Source: DAOUJW01 sp034422115 (lineage in GTDB: Bacteria; Chloroflexota; Dehalococcoidia; Lucifugimonadales; UBA2985). From it: a DNA stretch of 64,000 nucleotides. The stretch lies in contig DAOUJW010000002.1 in NCBI GenBank assembly GCA_034422115.1, positions 44,708 through 108,707 on the forward strand, in the 5' to 3' direction. The notes under the pieces were generated by a model. It was not told the DNA's origin, did no database searches, and worked only from the letters and a program-made list of their open reading frames with translations. Made by a program: the position numbers and the translations under genes. Shown here piece after piece: positions 22,144 through 30,518 of this stretch (within the stretch, counting starts at the first letter, position 1; each line of letters starts with the position of its first letter).

Positions 22144-24270
22144 TCATTGGTTGGCAAAGCAGTATGGCAGACCGACCTCGTCCCAAAGGGGCAGATTCGC
22201 AGATATACATCCCGTTAGCTGGTTATCACTAAGCCACAGCCGTTTCAGGTTGGGTAAGTCTGCCAATTTGGGTGGAACCTCTCCCGTCAACTGATTCTGG
22301 CGTAAAGATATCTGCACCAGGCTGACAAGGTTGCTCAGCTCCGATGGTATCTGGCCGCTCAACCGGTTTTCTTTCAAGAACATGGTTTCCAGGCTAGAAA
22401 GGCCCTCCAACTCCGGAGGGATATCCCCGCTAAACTTGTTTCTATACAGATGCAACTCTTTCAAGTTTGATAGGCTGCCCAGTTCCGCCGGTATCTCTCC
22501 GCTCAACTCGTTGTCATTGAGACGCAGCTGTTCCAAACCTGAGAGATTGCCAAACTCCGCCGGAATCCGGTTCACTAGCAGGTTTCCCGATAGATCCAAA
22601 TGTCTCAGGGTTGAGAGATTGCCCAGCTCCGCCGGTATTGACCCCCTTAGCTGGTTGTCTTGGAGCCACAGCGTCTCCAGGTTATCCAGTCTACCGAGTT
22701 CCGCCGGTATCTCTCCGACCAGCCCGTTGCCCTGAAACCGCATCTCTTTCAGGCGAACTAACTCACTCATCTCCACCGGGATAGCGCCTCTCAGCCCGTT
22801 TTGGGCAAGATTCAAGCTGATAACTCGACCATCGGCGTCGGTGGTCACGCCGTACCACTGGCTGATTGGAGCGTTGCTAAGCCAGTTTGCGTCGTATCTC
22901 CAATATCTGCTGCCATTTGTGGAATTATAGAGGGTGATCAGCGCCTCCCTGTCAGGCCAAACGCCGTCGGATGTGTTCCGGTCGTCGGTCTCGCAAAACG
23001 GCATCATAGTATCGGTGGTAATGGGCAAGTGAGCCGGTACGCATCCGGTCATCCTGTTTGCATTTAGAATCAGACTCGTCAGGTTGGAGAGGTTGCCCAG
23101 CGTCTCTGGTATCTCCCCGCTCAATCGGTTATAGCTGAGCCGCAACTCTTTCAGGTTGGAGAGGTTGCCCAGCGCCTCTGGTATCTCCCCACTCAAACGG
23201 TTATCGTAGAGATCCATCAGCTCAAGACCAGCCAGATTGCCAAATTCCGTAGGAATCTCACCGCTTAGATTATTGTCAAATAGCCGCAACTCTTTCAGGT
23301 TATCAAGGTTACCCAGCTCCGCCGGCACCTCTCCGCTCAGACTGTTGTTGTCAAGCCACAACCGCTCAAGATTGGTGAGTTTACCCAGCTCTGCTGGTAT
23401 CTCATCAAGGAGCTTGTTGCGGTGGAGGGCTAAAGACTCAAGCTTGACCAGATTGCCCAACTCCGACGGTATTGACCCGCCTAGCTGGTTGCCGAATAGA
23501 TGCAGCTCCTTCAGGTTTGGGAGATTGCCCAGCTCCGCCGGTATCTCTCCGCTCAGATTGTTTCCATGCAGCCACAACCGCTCCAGATTGCCAAGTTCTC
23601 CCAGCTCCACCGGGATGGTTCCGCTCAGTCCATTATAGGAGAGGTTCAAGCCAATGACTCTGCCATCGTCGTCGACTATCACGCCGTGCCATTGGCTGAC
23701 CGGCGCATCCGTCAGCCAGTTGATGCTGTACTCCCATCCTGCGCCGCGGGCGGAGTTGAACAGGGAGACCAGGGCGGCTCTGGTCTTTTCGGGAGTTGGA
23801 GTTGCAGGAGTTCTGTCGCCGTCTGTAGGCGTTGGTATGGCGGCGCTACCGCTGTCTGCCGTAGGAGTAGGTATGGGTGTAGCGGTGGTCCTGTCGTCTA
23901 CAGTAGGGGTTGTTGTCGCGGCGCCCCTGCCGTGCGCCGTATGGGTAGGCGGCGGCGGTGTGCGGAGGCTTCCACTGGGTGCCGCAGGAGTAGGGACAGG
24001 CGTAGCGAAGGTCTCGTCGTCGGAAAAGGGCAGGAGCTCTTGCAACCGCTCCGTCTGTATGAATCCCTGCTGGAACGCCACTACTGCCGCGATGACAACG
24101 GCTAAAAGCAGTACGATAAGACACCCGCACGGCAGGCATCCTCCGCCCTTTGAGGTTGACTCCGACCTCTCCGGTTGGCGACTGCTCGAGGCTATGAACT
24201 CATCGAACTCCCGTCGCCTCTCGATATCGGCTTGGAGTTGCTCGTTTTCCCGGTCGGAGTCACTGGCCAT
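22144..24270 (-). CDS. Membrane-anchored protein with two blocks of plant-type leucine-rich repeats
   Basis: 708 residues. A charged cytoplasmic N-terminus (1-45) includes the Cys-rich GGGCLPCGC, followed by a membrane helix LIVLLLAVVIAAVVAF (about 51-66). A Thr/Pro/Ala-rich extracellular linker runs to about residue 160. Then come two near-parallel modules, each a cap like ALVSLFNSARGAGWEYSINW followed by nine 24-residue repeats of the form LxxLxLxxNxLSGEIPAELGNL, ending GC(V/I)...LP. This is the plant-specific LRR consensus, also found in some Chloroflexota and planctomycetes. It probably mediates surface binding or adhesion. The gene lies 47 bases downstream of gyrB. A similar LRR lipoprotein is at 48.5 kb. 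Confidence 0.85.
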   Translation of the reverse strand: MASDSDRENEQLQADIERRREFDEFIASSSRQPERSESTSKGGGCLPCGCLIVLLLAVVIAAVVAFQQGFIQTERLQELLPFSDDETFATPVPTPAAPSGSLRTPPPPTHTAHGRGAATTTPTVDDRTTATPIPTPTADSGSAAIPTPTDGDRTPATPTPEKTRAALVSLFNSARGAGWEYSINWLTDAPVSQWHGVIVDDDGRVIGLNLSYNGLSGTIPVELGELGNLERLWLHGNNLSGEIPAELGNLPNLKELHLFGNQLGGSIPSELGNLVKLESLALHRNKLLDEIPAELGKLTNLERLWLDNNSLSGEVPAELGNLDNLKELRLFDNNLSGEIPTEFGNLAGLELMDLYDNRLSGEIPEALGNLSNLKELRLSYNRLSGEIPETLGNLSNLTSLILNANRMTGCVPAHLPITTDTMMPFCETDDRNTSDGVWPDREALITLYNSTNGSRYWRYDANWLSNAPISQWYGVTTDADGRVISLNLAQNGLRGAIPVEMSELVRLKEMRFQGNGLVGEIPAELGRLDNLETLWLQDNQLRGSIPAELGNLSTLRHLDLSGNLLVNRIPAEFGNLSGLEQLRLNDNELSGEIPAELGSLSNLKELHLYRNKFSGDIPPELEGLSSLETMFLKENRLSGQIPSELSNLVSLVQISLRQNQLTGEVPPKLADLPNLKRLWLSDNQLTGCISANLPLWDEVGLPYCFANQ

Positions 24271-24317
24271 GATTCCCAGAACCGAGGCTTGCTAGCGGAC
24301 GATTGTCCCCTGCATCC

Positions 24318-26249
24318 CTACACGTCCAGGTTGCGGACGCTGGTGGCGTGGGCCTGGATGAACGCCTTGCGCGGCGCCACCTCCTCGCCCATGAGGTCTG
24401 AGAAGACGCGGTCTGCGCTCTCGGCGTCCTCCGCCGTCACCCGCAGGAGGGTGCGAGTGTCGGGATTCATCGTCGTCTCCCACAGCTGGTCCGGGTTCAT
24501 CTCGCCCAGGCCCTTGTAGCGCTGGACGGACAGGCCCCGCTTGCCCTCCATCTTCTTGAGAATGACGTCCTTCTCGTTCTCCATGTAGGCGTAGCGGATG
24601 TCCCTCCCCGCCTGCATCTTGTACAGCGGAGGCTGGGCAATGTACAGGCAGCCCTCATCAATGAGGGGCAGCATATTGCGATAGAAGAAGGTCAGCAGCA
24701 GGGTGCGAATGTGCGACCCGTCGACGTCCGCGTCAGTCATGATGATGACCTTGTGGTACCGTAGCTTCTCCGAGTTGAAGTCGTCGCCCAGGCTCGCGCC
24801 GACCGCGGTGATGATGGTGCGTATCTCCTCGTGGCCCAGCATCTTGTCGATGCGCGCCTTCTCCACGTTGAGAATCTTGCCACGAAGGGGCAGGATCGCC
24901 TGGAAGCGACGGTCCCGGCCGGCCTTGGCCGAGCCTCCTGCGGACTCACCCTCCACCAGGTACAGCTCCGACAGAGACGGGTCCTTCTCCGAGCAGTCGG
25001 CCAGCTTGCCGGGCAGCGAGCCGCCGTCAAGGGCGTTCTTCCTGAGCACCATGTCCCTAGCCTTGCGCGCCGCCTCCCGGGCCTTCTGCGCGGTGACGCA
25101 CTTGTCGATAATGCGCCTGGCCTCCTGGGGGTGCTCCTCCAGGTAGTAGGTGAGCGCCTCGGCCACCACCGAGTCCACGAACCCCTTGACCTCCGGGTTG
25201 CCAAGCTTGGACTTGGTCTGCCCCTCGAACTGGGGGTCCACCAGCTTCACGCTCAGCACGGCGGACAGGCCCTCTCGCACGTCCTCGCCGGCGAAGTTCG
25301 CCTGGTCGTCCTTGAGGAACTTCTGCTTGCGGGCGTAGTCGTTCAGGGCGCGGGTGAGAGCCGTGCGGAACCCGGTGAGGTGGGTGCCGCCGTCGGCGGT
25401 GTTGATGCAGTTGGCGAAGGAGTAGGTGAGCTCCGAGAAGCCGGCGTTGTACTGAAGGGCAGCCTCAACCATGGTGCTCTCCACCGTCTTGAGCACGTAC
25501 ATGGGCTCGGGTTGGAGCGCCTCCTTGTTGTGGTTGAGCTGCTTGACAAAGCTGGCAATCCCGCCGTCAAAGAGGTACTCCTGCTCCCACTCGGAGTAGC
25601 CCTGCTCCTTGTGCCAGTTGCTGATGAGGCAGATGCGGAGGCCCTTGTTCAGGTAGGCCATCTCCTTGAACCGCTGGCACAGCTCGTCAAAGTTGTACTC
25701 CAGTGGGCCGAAGATCTCCTCGTCCGGCAGGAAGGTGGCGATGGTGCCGCTGCCCAGCGCCTCGGTCACCCGCTCCAGGGGGCCGGTTGCGTGGCCGCGC
25801 TGGAAGCTCTGGGCGTAGAGGTAGCCGTCGCGCCGCACCTCGACGCGCAGCCACGTCGATAGCGCGTTGACCACCGATGCGCCGACGCCGTGCAGCCCAC
25901 CGGACACCGTGTAGCCCTTGCCGCCGAACTTGCCCCCGGCGTGAAGGGTGGTCATCACAGTTTCGACCGCGGACTTGCCCGTCGTTGGATGGATGTCGAC
26001 GGGAATGCCCCGGCCGTTGTCCTCCACCTGCACCGAGCCGTCCGGGTTGATCTGAATGGTAACGCTGTCGCAGTAGCCGGCCATCGCCTCGTCCACTGCG
26101 TTGTCGACTATCTCGTAGATGAGGTGATGCAGGCCCCGGTGGTCGGTGCTGCCGATGTACATTCCGGGGCGACGCCGCACCGCCTCCATCCCCTCAAGCA
26201 CCTGTATGTCTTGAGCCGTATATTCCTGAGACAAGTCCTTCTTTTCCAT
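24318..26249 (-). CDS. gyrB: DNA gyrase subunit B
   Basis: 643 residues. The GHKL ATPase domain has YEIVDNAVDEAMAGYCD, VEDNGRGIPVD and GGLHGVGASVVNALS. The TOPRIM domain has LVEGESAGGSAKAGRDRRFQ and DADVDGSHIRTLLLTFFYRN. The C-terminal segment has RYKGLGEMNPDQLWETTMNP. The length is that of a standard GyrB without insertion. With GyrA (not in this window) it introduces negative supercoils. Useful as a phylogenetic marker for the contig. Confidence 0.97.
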   Translation of the reverse strand: MEKKDLSQEYTAQDIQVLEGMEAVRRRPGMYIGSTDHRGLHHLIYEIVDNAVDEAMAGYCDSVTIQINPDGSVQVEDNGRGIPVDIHPTTGKSAVETVMTTLHAGGKFGGKGYTVSGGLHGVGASVVNALSTWLRVEVRRDGYLYAQSFQRGHATGPLERVTEALGSGTIATFLPDEEIFGPLEYNFDELCQRFKEMAYLNKGLRICLISNWHKEQGYSEWEQEYLFDGGIASFVKQLNHNKEALQPEPMYVLKTVESTMVEAALQYNAGFSELTYSFANCINTADGGTHLTGFRTALTRALNDYARKQKFLKDDQANFAGEDVREGLSAVLSVKLVDPQFEGQTKSKLGNPEVKGFVDSVVAEALTYYLEEHPQEARRIIDKCVTAQKAREAARKARDMVLRKNALDGGSLPGKLADCSEKDPSLSELYLVEGESAGGSAKAGRDRRFQAILPLRGKILNVEKARIDKMLGHEEIRTIITAVGASLGDDFNSEKLRYHKVIIMTDADVDGSHIRTLLLTFFYRNMLPLIDEGCLYIAQPPLYKMQAGRDIRYAYMENEKDVILKKMEGKRGLSVQRYKGLGEMNPDQLWETTMNPDTRTLLRVTAEDAESADRVFSDLMGEEVAPRKAFIQAHATSVRNLDV

Positions 26250-26454
26250 GTTCCTGACCTCTCTATCTGGGGCTGTACCCCAGGAATATGACTGGACAGC
26301 TACAATGCTGCTGCCAGCTTAATTACCAATGTCGAGAGTCTGCCATAGGCGCTTGACGGACAGAAAAGTGCGAAGCTGGCTGGGATTCAGTAAAGCGTTA
26401 TCGAATTCCGACGGCGGGCGCCTATGAGACATCGATGGTTTGCTATTGTCTTGT

Positions 26455-26470
26455 ATGGTAATTGTACCAT
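26455..26470. promoter_or_regulatory. Perfect 16-18 bp palindrome, candidate operator
   Basis: ATGGTA-ATTG-TACCAT, extended by one T/A pair on each side. It lies about 200 bases upstream of gyrB in an AT-rich patch. It could be a repressor site; no regulator is assigned. Confidence 0.35.
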
Positions 26471-26540
26471 ATTTATCAATGTGCGTCAAAAGCGCGCGTG
26501 GCTGTCCACGCTTGGACGCCCACGGAGGCAGACGGCATCC

Positions 26541-26568
26541 GTAGGGGCGGTTCGCGAACCGCCCCTAC
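26541..26568. repeat. Family C dispersed palindrome
   Basis: GTAGGGGCGGTTCGCGAACC and complement form a perfect hairpin arm pair. Other copies are at 33111-33140 and 58563-58590. Confidence 0.75.
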
Positions 26569-26643
26569 ACGACACGGTAGACACACTGCGGTATTCTCGG
26601 AGCGTGTTGGTATTGCAAATGCCCCCAGGGAGCGCCATATCAT

Positions 26644-26740
26644 GCCCGCTCATGGTGAGCCTGTCGAACCATTTGAGCGGGCATACAACGGCCTCGAGGC
26701 TCCCGCTCATACCCTTCGACAAGCTCAGGGTGAGCGGGAA
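26644..26740. repeat. Two family A repeats
   Basis: Units GCCCGCTCATGGTGAGCC... (26644-26683) and CCCGCTCATACCCTTCGACA... (26701-26740), each closing with GAGCGGG. Confidence 0.75.
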
Positions 26741-26917
26741 ACAAGGCGTATCAGTACATGTCTGTATACCGATAAGGAACACTAACACATATAGAGAATA
26801 CCCACACTGCCGCGTGCTTGAAAACCGCGCCGCTAAGCTGTAGAATACCTTGGAGCTTGGGGCAGACGCCCCAGGTGTATACGAGAAATACGAACCAGGC
26901 ATAGAGGAGGTTTCTCC

Positions 26918-27121
26918 GTGCTCCTTGCAATAGTTCTGCCCTTCGCCGCCCTCATCGCGGTTGCCGCCGTGGCCATCTCCCTGGGCGCAATCTTCACCCA
27001 GGCCGGGAACACCGGCACCAGCATAATCGGCCTGGCTATCATCGCTGTTGTCCCGGCCATTGGCTTTGCCCTGACAAGGGGCAGCAACAGCGAACCGGAG
27101 AGCGGGGAGAGCGAAGGCTAA
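26918..27121 (+). CDS. Small two-helix membrane protein
   Basis: 67 residues, GTG start with GAGGAGG upstream. Two hydrophobic helices, LLAIVLPFAALIAVAAVAIS and IIGLAIIAVVPAIGFAL, then a polar acidic tail SNSEPESGESEG. No family is recognised; the size and helix pair recall small subunits of membrane complexes. The LLM oxidoreductase gene follows 39 bases later and may share the transcript. Confidence 0.6.
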   Translation: MLLAIVLPFAALIAVAAVAISLGAIFTQAGNTGTSIIGLAIIAVVPAIGFALTRGSNSEPESGESEG

Positions 27122-27160
27122 CCCCCTCCCTCCAGCGTTACTGCGCCCCTGAGTACGCCT

Positions 27161-28027
27161 ATGCAGATTGGCGTGGTCTTCCCCCAGACCGAGATTGGCT
27201 CCGACCCCGCGGCCGTCCGCGACTACGCCCAAGCCGCCGAAGACCTGGGCTACTCCCACATCCTGGCCTACGACCACGTGCTGGGCGCGAGCCGGGACGC
27301 CCGCCCCGGCTGGAGAGGCCCCTACGACCACAGCTCCCAGTTCCACGAGCCCTTTGTCCTCTTCGGCTACCTGGCGGGTGTCACCCAGCGCATTGAGCTG
27401 GTGACCGGCATCATCATCCTGCCCCAGCGCCAGACGGCCCTCGTGGCCAAGCAGGCCGCGGCCGTTGACGTGCTCAGCGCCGGTCGCCTCCGGCTGGGCA
27501 TCGGCATTGGCTGGAACGAGGTTGAGTACGAGGCCCTTGGCGAGGACTTCCACACCCGCGGGCGCAGGGTGGAGGAGCAGGTGGCCTTGATGCGGGCCCT
27601 CTGGACCGATGAGATTATCACCTTCCAGGGCCGGTGGCACACGGTGACCGCCGCGGGCATCAACCCCCTGCCCGTCCGGAGGCCGATACCCCTGTGGATG
27701 GGCGGCGGCGCAGAGCCGGTCATACGGCGCATTGCGCGGCTGGCCGACGGCTGGTTTCCCCAGTTCCGCCCGGACGACCGCGGCCGTGAGACTCTCCAAC
27801 GCCTCCACGACTACGCGCGGGAGGCTGGCCGTGACCCCGGAGACATCGGCATTGAGGGCCGGGCCAGCATTGGCAACGGCAGCCCCGAGGACTGGGCCAG
27901 GGAGGTTGAGGCGTGGCGGGAGCTTGGAGCGACCCACCTGGGCGTCAACACAATGGGCGCGGGGCTGTCCTCCCCCACCGACCACATAGACGCCCTCCGC
28001 CGGTTCAAAGAAGCCGCCGGCGTGTAG
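27161..28027 (+). CDS. LLM-class F420-dependent (or flavin) oxidoreductase
   Basis: 288 residues of the luciferase-like monooxygenase TIM-barrel family. Visible features are MQIGVVFPQTEIGSDP at the start, LAYDHVLGA near residue 45, ELVTGIIILPQRQTALVAKQ, the RLRLGIGIGWNEVEYEALG segment typical of F420-binding members, and PLWMGGGAEPVIRRIARLADGW. It probably oxidises or reduces a small organic substrate with F420 or FMN. Such paralogues are very numerous in SAR202-like Chloroflexota. Confidence 0.85.
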   Translation: MQIGVVFPQTEIGSDPAAVRDYAQAAEDLGYSHILAYDHVLGASRDARPGWRGPYDHSSQFHEPFVLFGYLAGVTQRIELVTGIIILPQRQTALVAKQAAAVDVLSAGRLRLGIGIGWNEVEYEALGEDFHTRGRRVEEQVALMRALWTDEIITFQGRWHTVTAAGINPLPVRRPIPLWMGGGAEPVIRRIARLADGWFPQFRPDDRGRETLQRLHDYAREAGRDPGDIGIEGRASIGNGSPEDWAREVEAWRELGATHLGVNTMGAGLSSPTDHIDALRRFKEAAGV

Positions 28028-28114
28028 CTCTCTGCTCTCCATAGCAGCCGTCTGCCGCAATCTTTTCTCTTTCCCGTAGCAGCAGGCGGCATTTATCCAC
28101 AGAGAAGAACCACA

Positions 28115-29305
28115 ATGAACAACCCAAGATTCATGAGGCGGAGAAGGCGAGCATTGAAGCCTGGAACTATAACCAAAATACTGATTTTAGGGCTTGTGCT
28201 AATGCCTTTGCTAGGGGCTTTTGAATGTGGTCAAGAAGAACACAGGCTGTTCGACACTCTGGCCGAGTCACAACAACAGGCTCCAATATGGTCACCGGAT
28301 GGAACTCGGCTGATGTACGGCGAGTCTGCGAATCTCTTTCTGGTTGAGGCTGACGGCTCGCGTCCTCAGAGGCTTTTTGAGCGTCCCCTTATGACCAGAT
28401 GTTGCGAGGGAGATTTTTCGCCCAGCATCTCGCCTGACGGGACAAAGGTCGCGTTCGCCACCATGAGGGAAAGGAGTGGGATATTCTCGTCCTTTGGTGG
28501 AGTCAGTTTTGGGATTGGGATATCAGCTCTTGACGGGTCCGGTTATCGCATGTTGACGAAGAACGATGGTTTGTTTACTAACCCAGTCTGGTCTCCCGAC
28601 GGCTCCCGCATTGCCACTCAGTCGGCAGAATATCATGGGAGCATCTATACAATGGCTGCTGACGGCTCAGACATTCAACGGATCTCACCGCCTTCGCTCC
28701 GTCCCACCAAAGACCCCCCAGTTTGGTCTCCTGATGGAAATCGCATAGCTTTCCGGGCTCTGGAGGGTGACTCAGATGCCACAGTGCTCTACACCGTGTC
28801 AGCCGACGGCACAGACCTGAGGAGAGTTTCCGTGACAAGTGTAAGGCCGACCTGGTCTCCGGACGGGGGGCTTTTAGCATTCGCAGTAGCAGTTGGCAGA
28901 CCCAGACTAGCCTCCAAATTCTACACTGCGCGCCCGGACGGATCCGACTTGAAGCAGGTGGCGGAGTTGGACCTTCTTCGTCTTCGCAGTGTGTCCAGCT
29001 TAATCTGGTCTCTTGATGGTTCCTGGTTCCTGTTTGCTGGTACGGAATATACACGCCGTTCTGATTCGTTGTTGAGAAATGACGCCGCCTTATATGCTCT
29101 CAGGACGGACGGGTCACTCACTCGTAAACTTACTATCCTTGACGGTAATCGGATTTCACCCCTGATAGCATTGTCGCCGGACGGCTCTAGGATAGCGGTT
29201 CGAGACACGAGCGCCTCAACTAGCGGCGACGTGGTTCTGTACACCATGGCATTGGACGGGTCGGACAAGAAAATTCTGCTCCGATGGGGAGGGAGCAGAG
29301 GCTAG
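28115..29305 (+). CDS. TolB-like/PD40 beta-propeller protein with N-terminal membrane anchor
   Basis: 396 residues. An Arg/Lys-rich start (RRRRRALKPGTITK) precedes a hydrophobic segment ILILGLVLMPLLGAFEC, a signal anchor or atypical lipoprotein signal. At least seven PD40-type blades carry the WSPDGTRL/SPDG motif (IWSPDGTRLMYG, SPSISPDGTKVAFA, VWSPDGSRIATQ, VWSPDGNRIAFR, TWSPDGGLLAFA, ALSPDGSRIAVR). It is probably an extracytoplasmic scaffold or binding protein. Base composition is less GC-rich than the flanking enzymes. Confidence 0.78.
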   Translation: MNNPRFMRRRRRALKPGTITKILILGLVLMPLLGAFECGQEEHRLFDTLAESQQQAPIWSPDGTRLMYGESANLFLVEADGSRPQRLFERPLMTRCCEGDFSPSISPDGTKVAFATMRERSGIFSSFGGVSFGIGISALDGSGYRMLTKNDGLFTNPVWSPDGSRIATQSAEYHGSIYTMAADGSDIQRISPPSLRPTKDPPVWSPDGNRIAFRALEGDSDATVLYTVSADGTDLRRVSVTSVRPTWSPDGGLLAFAVAVGRPRLASKFYTARPDGSDLKQVAELDLLRLRSVSSLIWSLDGSWFLFAGTEYTRRSDSLLRNDAALYALRTDGSLTRKLTILDGNRISPLIALSPDGSRIAVRDTSASTSGDVVLYTMALDGSDKKILLRWGGSRG

Positions 29306-29433
29306 CGCTGGGGATAGGCGCCGGGCAACCCTTGGTGACAGATGCTCACATAGAGCAAAAACCGCCCCTGTCGTGGTATGATTAGCGCTGCAATAGACTC
29401 CCGCTCCACAGAGGAGCGAGAAGGAGGCCAACC

Positions 29434-30270
29434 TTGACACAGCAGCAGTTGCAGGGCCTCAGGGCGGAAGTCCGGGCCTGGCTGGGGGAGAACGTACCGC
29501 CGGACCTGGACCTGCCCGGCCCCGATGAGGACATCACCCCGGAGCTGGAGGCGTGGACGCTGGAGTTCCGTCGCAAGCTGGGGCAGAAGGGGTGGCTCGC
29601 CCCCGCGTGGCCCAAGTACTTCGGCGGCGGCGGATACTCGCAGAAAGCCGCGAACGCAATCATGCAGGAGGTCAATCGCCTGAGACTGCCCCCTTTGGGC
29701 CTGAGCATGACCTTCCTGGTGCCAATGCGCTCCTGGGGCACGGAGGAGCAGAAGGAGCGATGGCTCATACCGACGCTGCGCGGCGAGATTACCGTGTCGC
29801 AGCTGCAATCGGAGCCATCGACGGGCACCGACCTGGCGACCCAGCACACAACGGCCATCCGCGACGGCGACGATTACATTGTCAACGGGGAGAAGGGTTA
29901 CACCAGCGAGGCGCTGACGCCTGACTACCTGTTCAGCATCGTCACCACCGATCCCGAGGGGCCCAAGTACCAGAACCTGAGCATGCTGCTCATCAGCGCC
30001 AAGGGCCCGGGGGTCACCGTCAACTACCGCTCCAGCCTTATTGGCAGGAAGATGAAGAGCTTTGAGTTCAAGGACTTGCGGGTGCCGGTGGTGGACGTCA
30101 TCGGCGGCGAAGGCGCAGGCTGGGAGGTGGCCCAGACGCTCCTTGACGTGGAGCGCGGCGGCATGGGCATCAGCCTTGACGAACGCAAGGCCATCGAGGA
30201 GCGTGAGCGTGAGCGCTGGGTGAAGCTGCCTCCTCCTCCACCCCCTCCACCCAGGAGGCCGGTGGATTAG
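29434..30270 (+). CDS. Acyl-CoA dehydrogenase lacking the C-terminal domain
   Basis: 278 residues, TTG start with AAGGAGG. The N-terminal helical domain and middle beta domain of acyl-CoA dehydrogenases are present: GWLAPAWPKYFGGGGYS, SQLQSEPSTGTDLATQHTTA for the FAD/substrate region, and YIVNGEKGYTSEALTPDYLF. The C-terminal four-helix domain, which normally brings the protein to about 380 residues and supplies the catalytic Glu and FAD contacts, is missing. Instead the frame ends in a Pro tract (LPPPPPPPPRRPVD), followed within 40 bases by a family A/F repeat. It is either a truncated gene or a subunit working with a partner; truncation is more likely. Confidence 0.75.
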   Translation: MTQQQLQGLRAEVRAWLGENVPPDLDLPGPDEDITPELEAWTLEFRRKLGQKGWLAPAWPKYFGGGGYSQKAANAIMQEVNRLRLPPLGLSMTFLVPMRSWGTEEQKERWLIPTLRGEITVSQLQSEPSTGTDLATQHTTAIRDGDDYIVNGEKGYTSEALTPDYLFSIVTTDPEGPKYQNLSMLLISAKGPGVTVNYRSSLIGRKMKSFEFKDLRVPVVDVIGGEGAGWEVAQTLLDVERGGMGISLDERKAIEERERERWVKLPPPPPPPPRRPVD

Positions 30271-30307
30271 GCAGTCTGATTGTGTGCCCATCATGCGTCA
30301 GCCATTT

Positions 30308-30369
30308 CCCCGCTCACTCCCTTCGACAGGCTCACCCCCGTATCAAGTACGGGGCAGGCTATGAGCGGT
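30308..30369. repeat. Composite family A/F repeat
   Basis: CCGCTCACTCCCTTCGACAG, then a CCCCCGTATCAAGTACGGGG hairpin, then GCTATGAGCGG: the same nested arrangement as at 1833-1900, in the opposite orientation. It follows the shortened acyl-CoA dehydrogenase gene. Confidence 0.75.
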
Positions 30370-30518
30370 AAGGGGAAGGTTCTCCCATGACGGGTTACAG
30401 GGCGCATATTGCCCTTGCCAGAGGGTGCTAATATACTTAGGCGCGGGGCCGCGAACGCCTCACGCCCCGCCCGATCGATACGGGCTACCTCAATGCAGAA
30501 CGACACAGGAGGTGTCCA

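Larger units (their letters stand above)
26250..26917. other. Long intergenic region between gyrB and a small membrane protein
   Basis: 668 bases without a convincing gene. It contains a GGGGC...GCCCC-type hairpin near 26267-26283, a perfect palindrome TATGGTA-ATTG-TACCATA at 26454-26471, a family C palindrome at 26541-26568, two family A units (26644-26683 and 26701-26740), and the ribosome site of the next gene. The gyrB promoter should lie in 26250-26480, but no clean -35/-10 pair stands out. Confidence 0.6.

Noticed and set aside
26344..26426. Inverted repeat CATAGGCGC / GCGCCTATG with a 65-base loop upstream of gyrB
   Set aside because: Nine-base arms with a long unstructured loop; too weak to call an RNA or element end.
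26250..26917. tRNA or other structured RNA gene in the long gap near gyrB
   Set aside because: No cloverleaf or known RNA motif; the structure there is explained by family A and C repeats.
26486..28060. A 524-residue frame opposite the LLM oxidoreductase gene and through intergenic repeats
   Set aside because: It runs through palindromic repeats and an evident gene on the other strand; not a credible protein.
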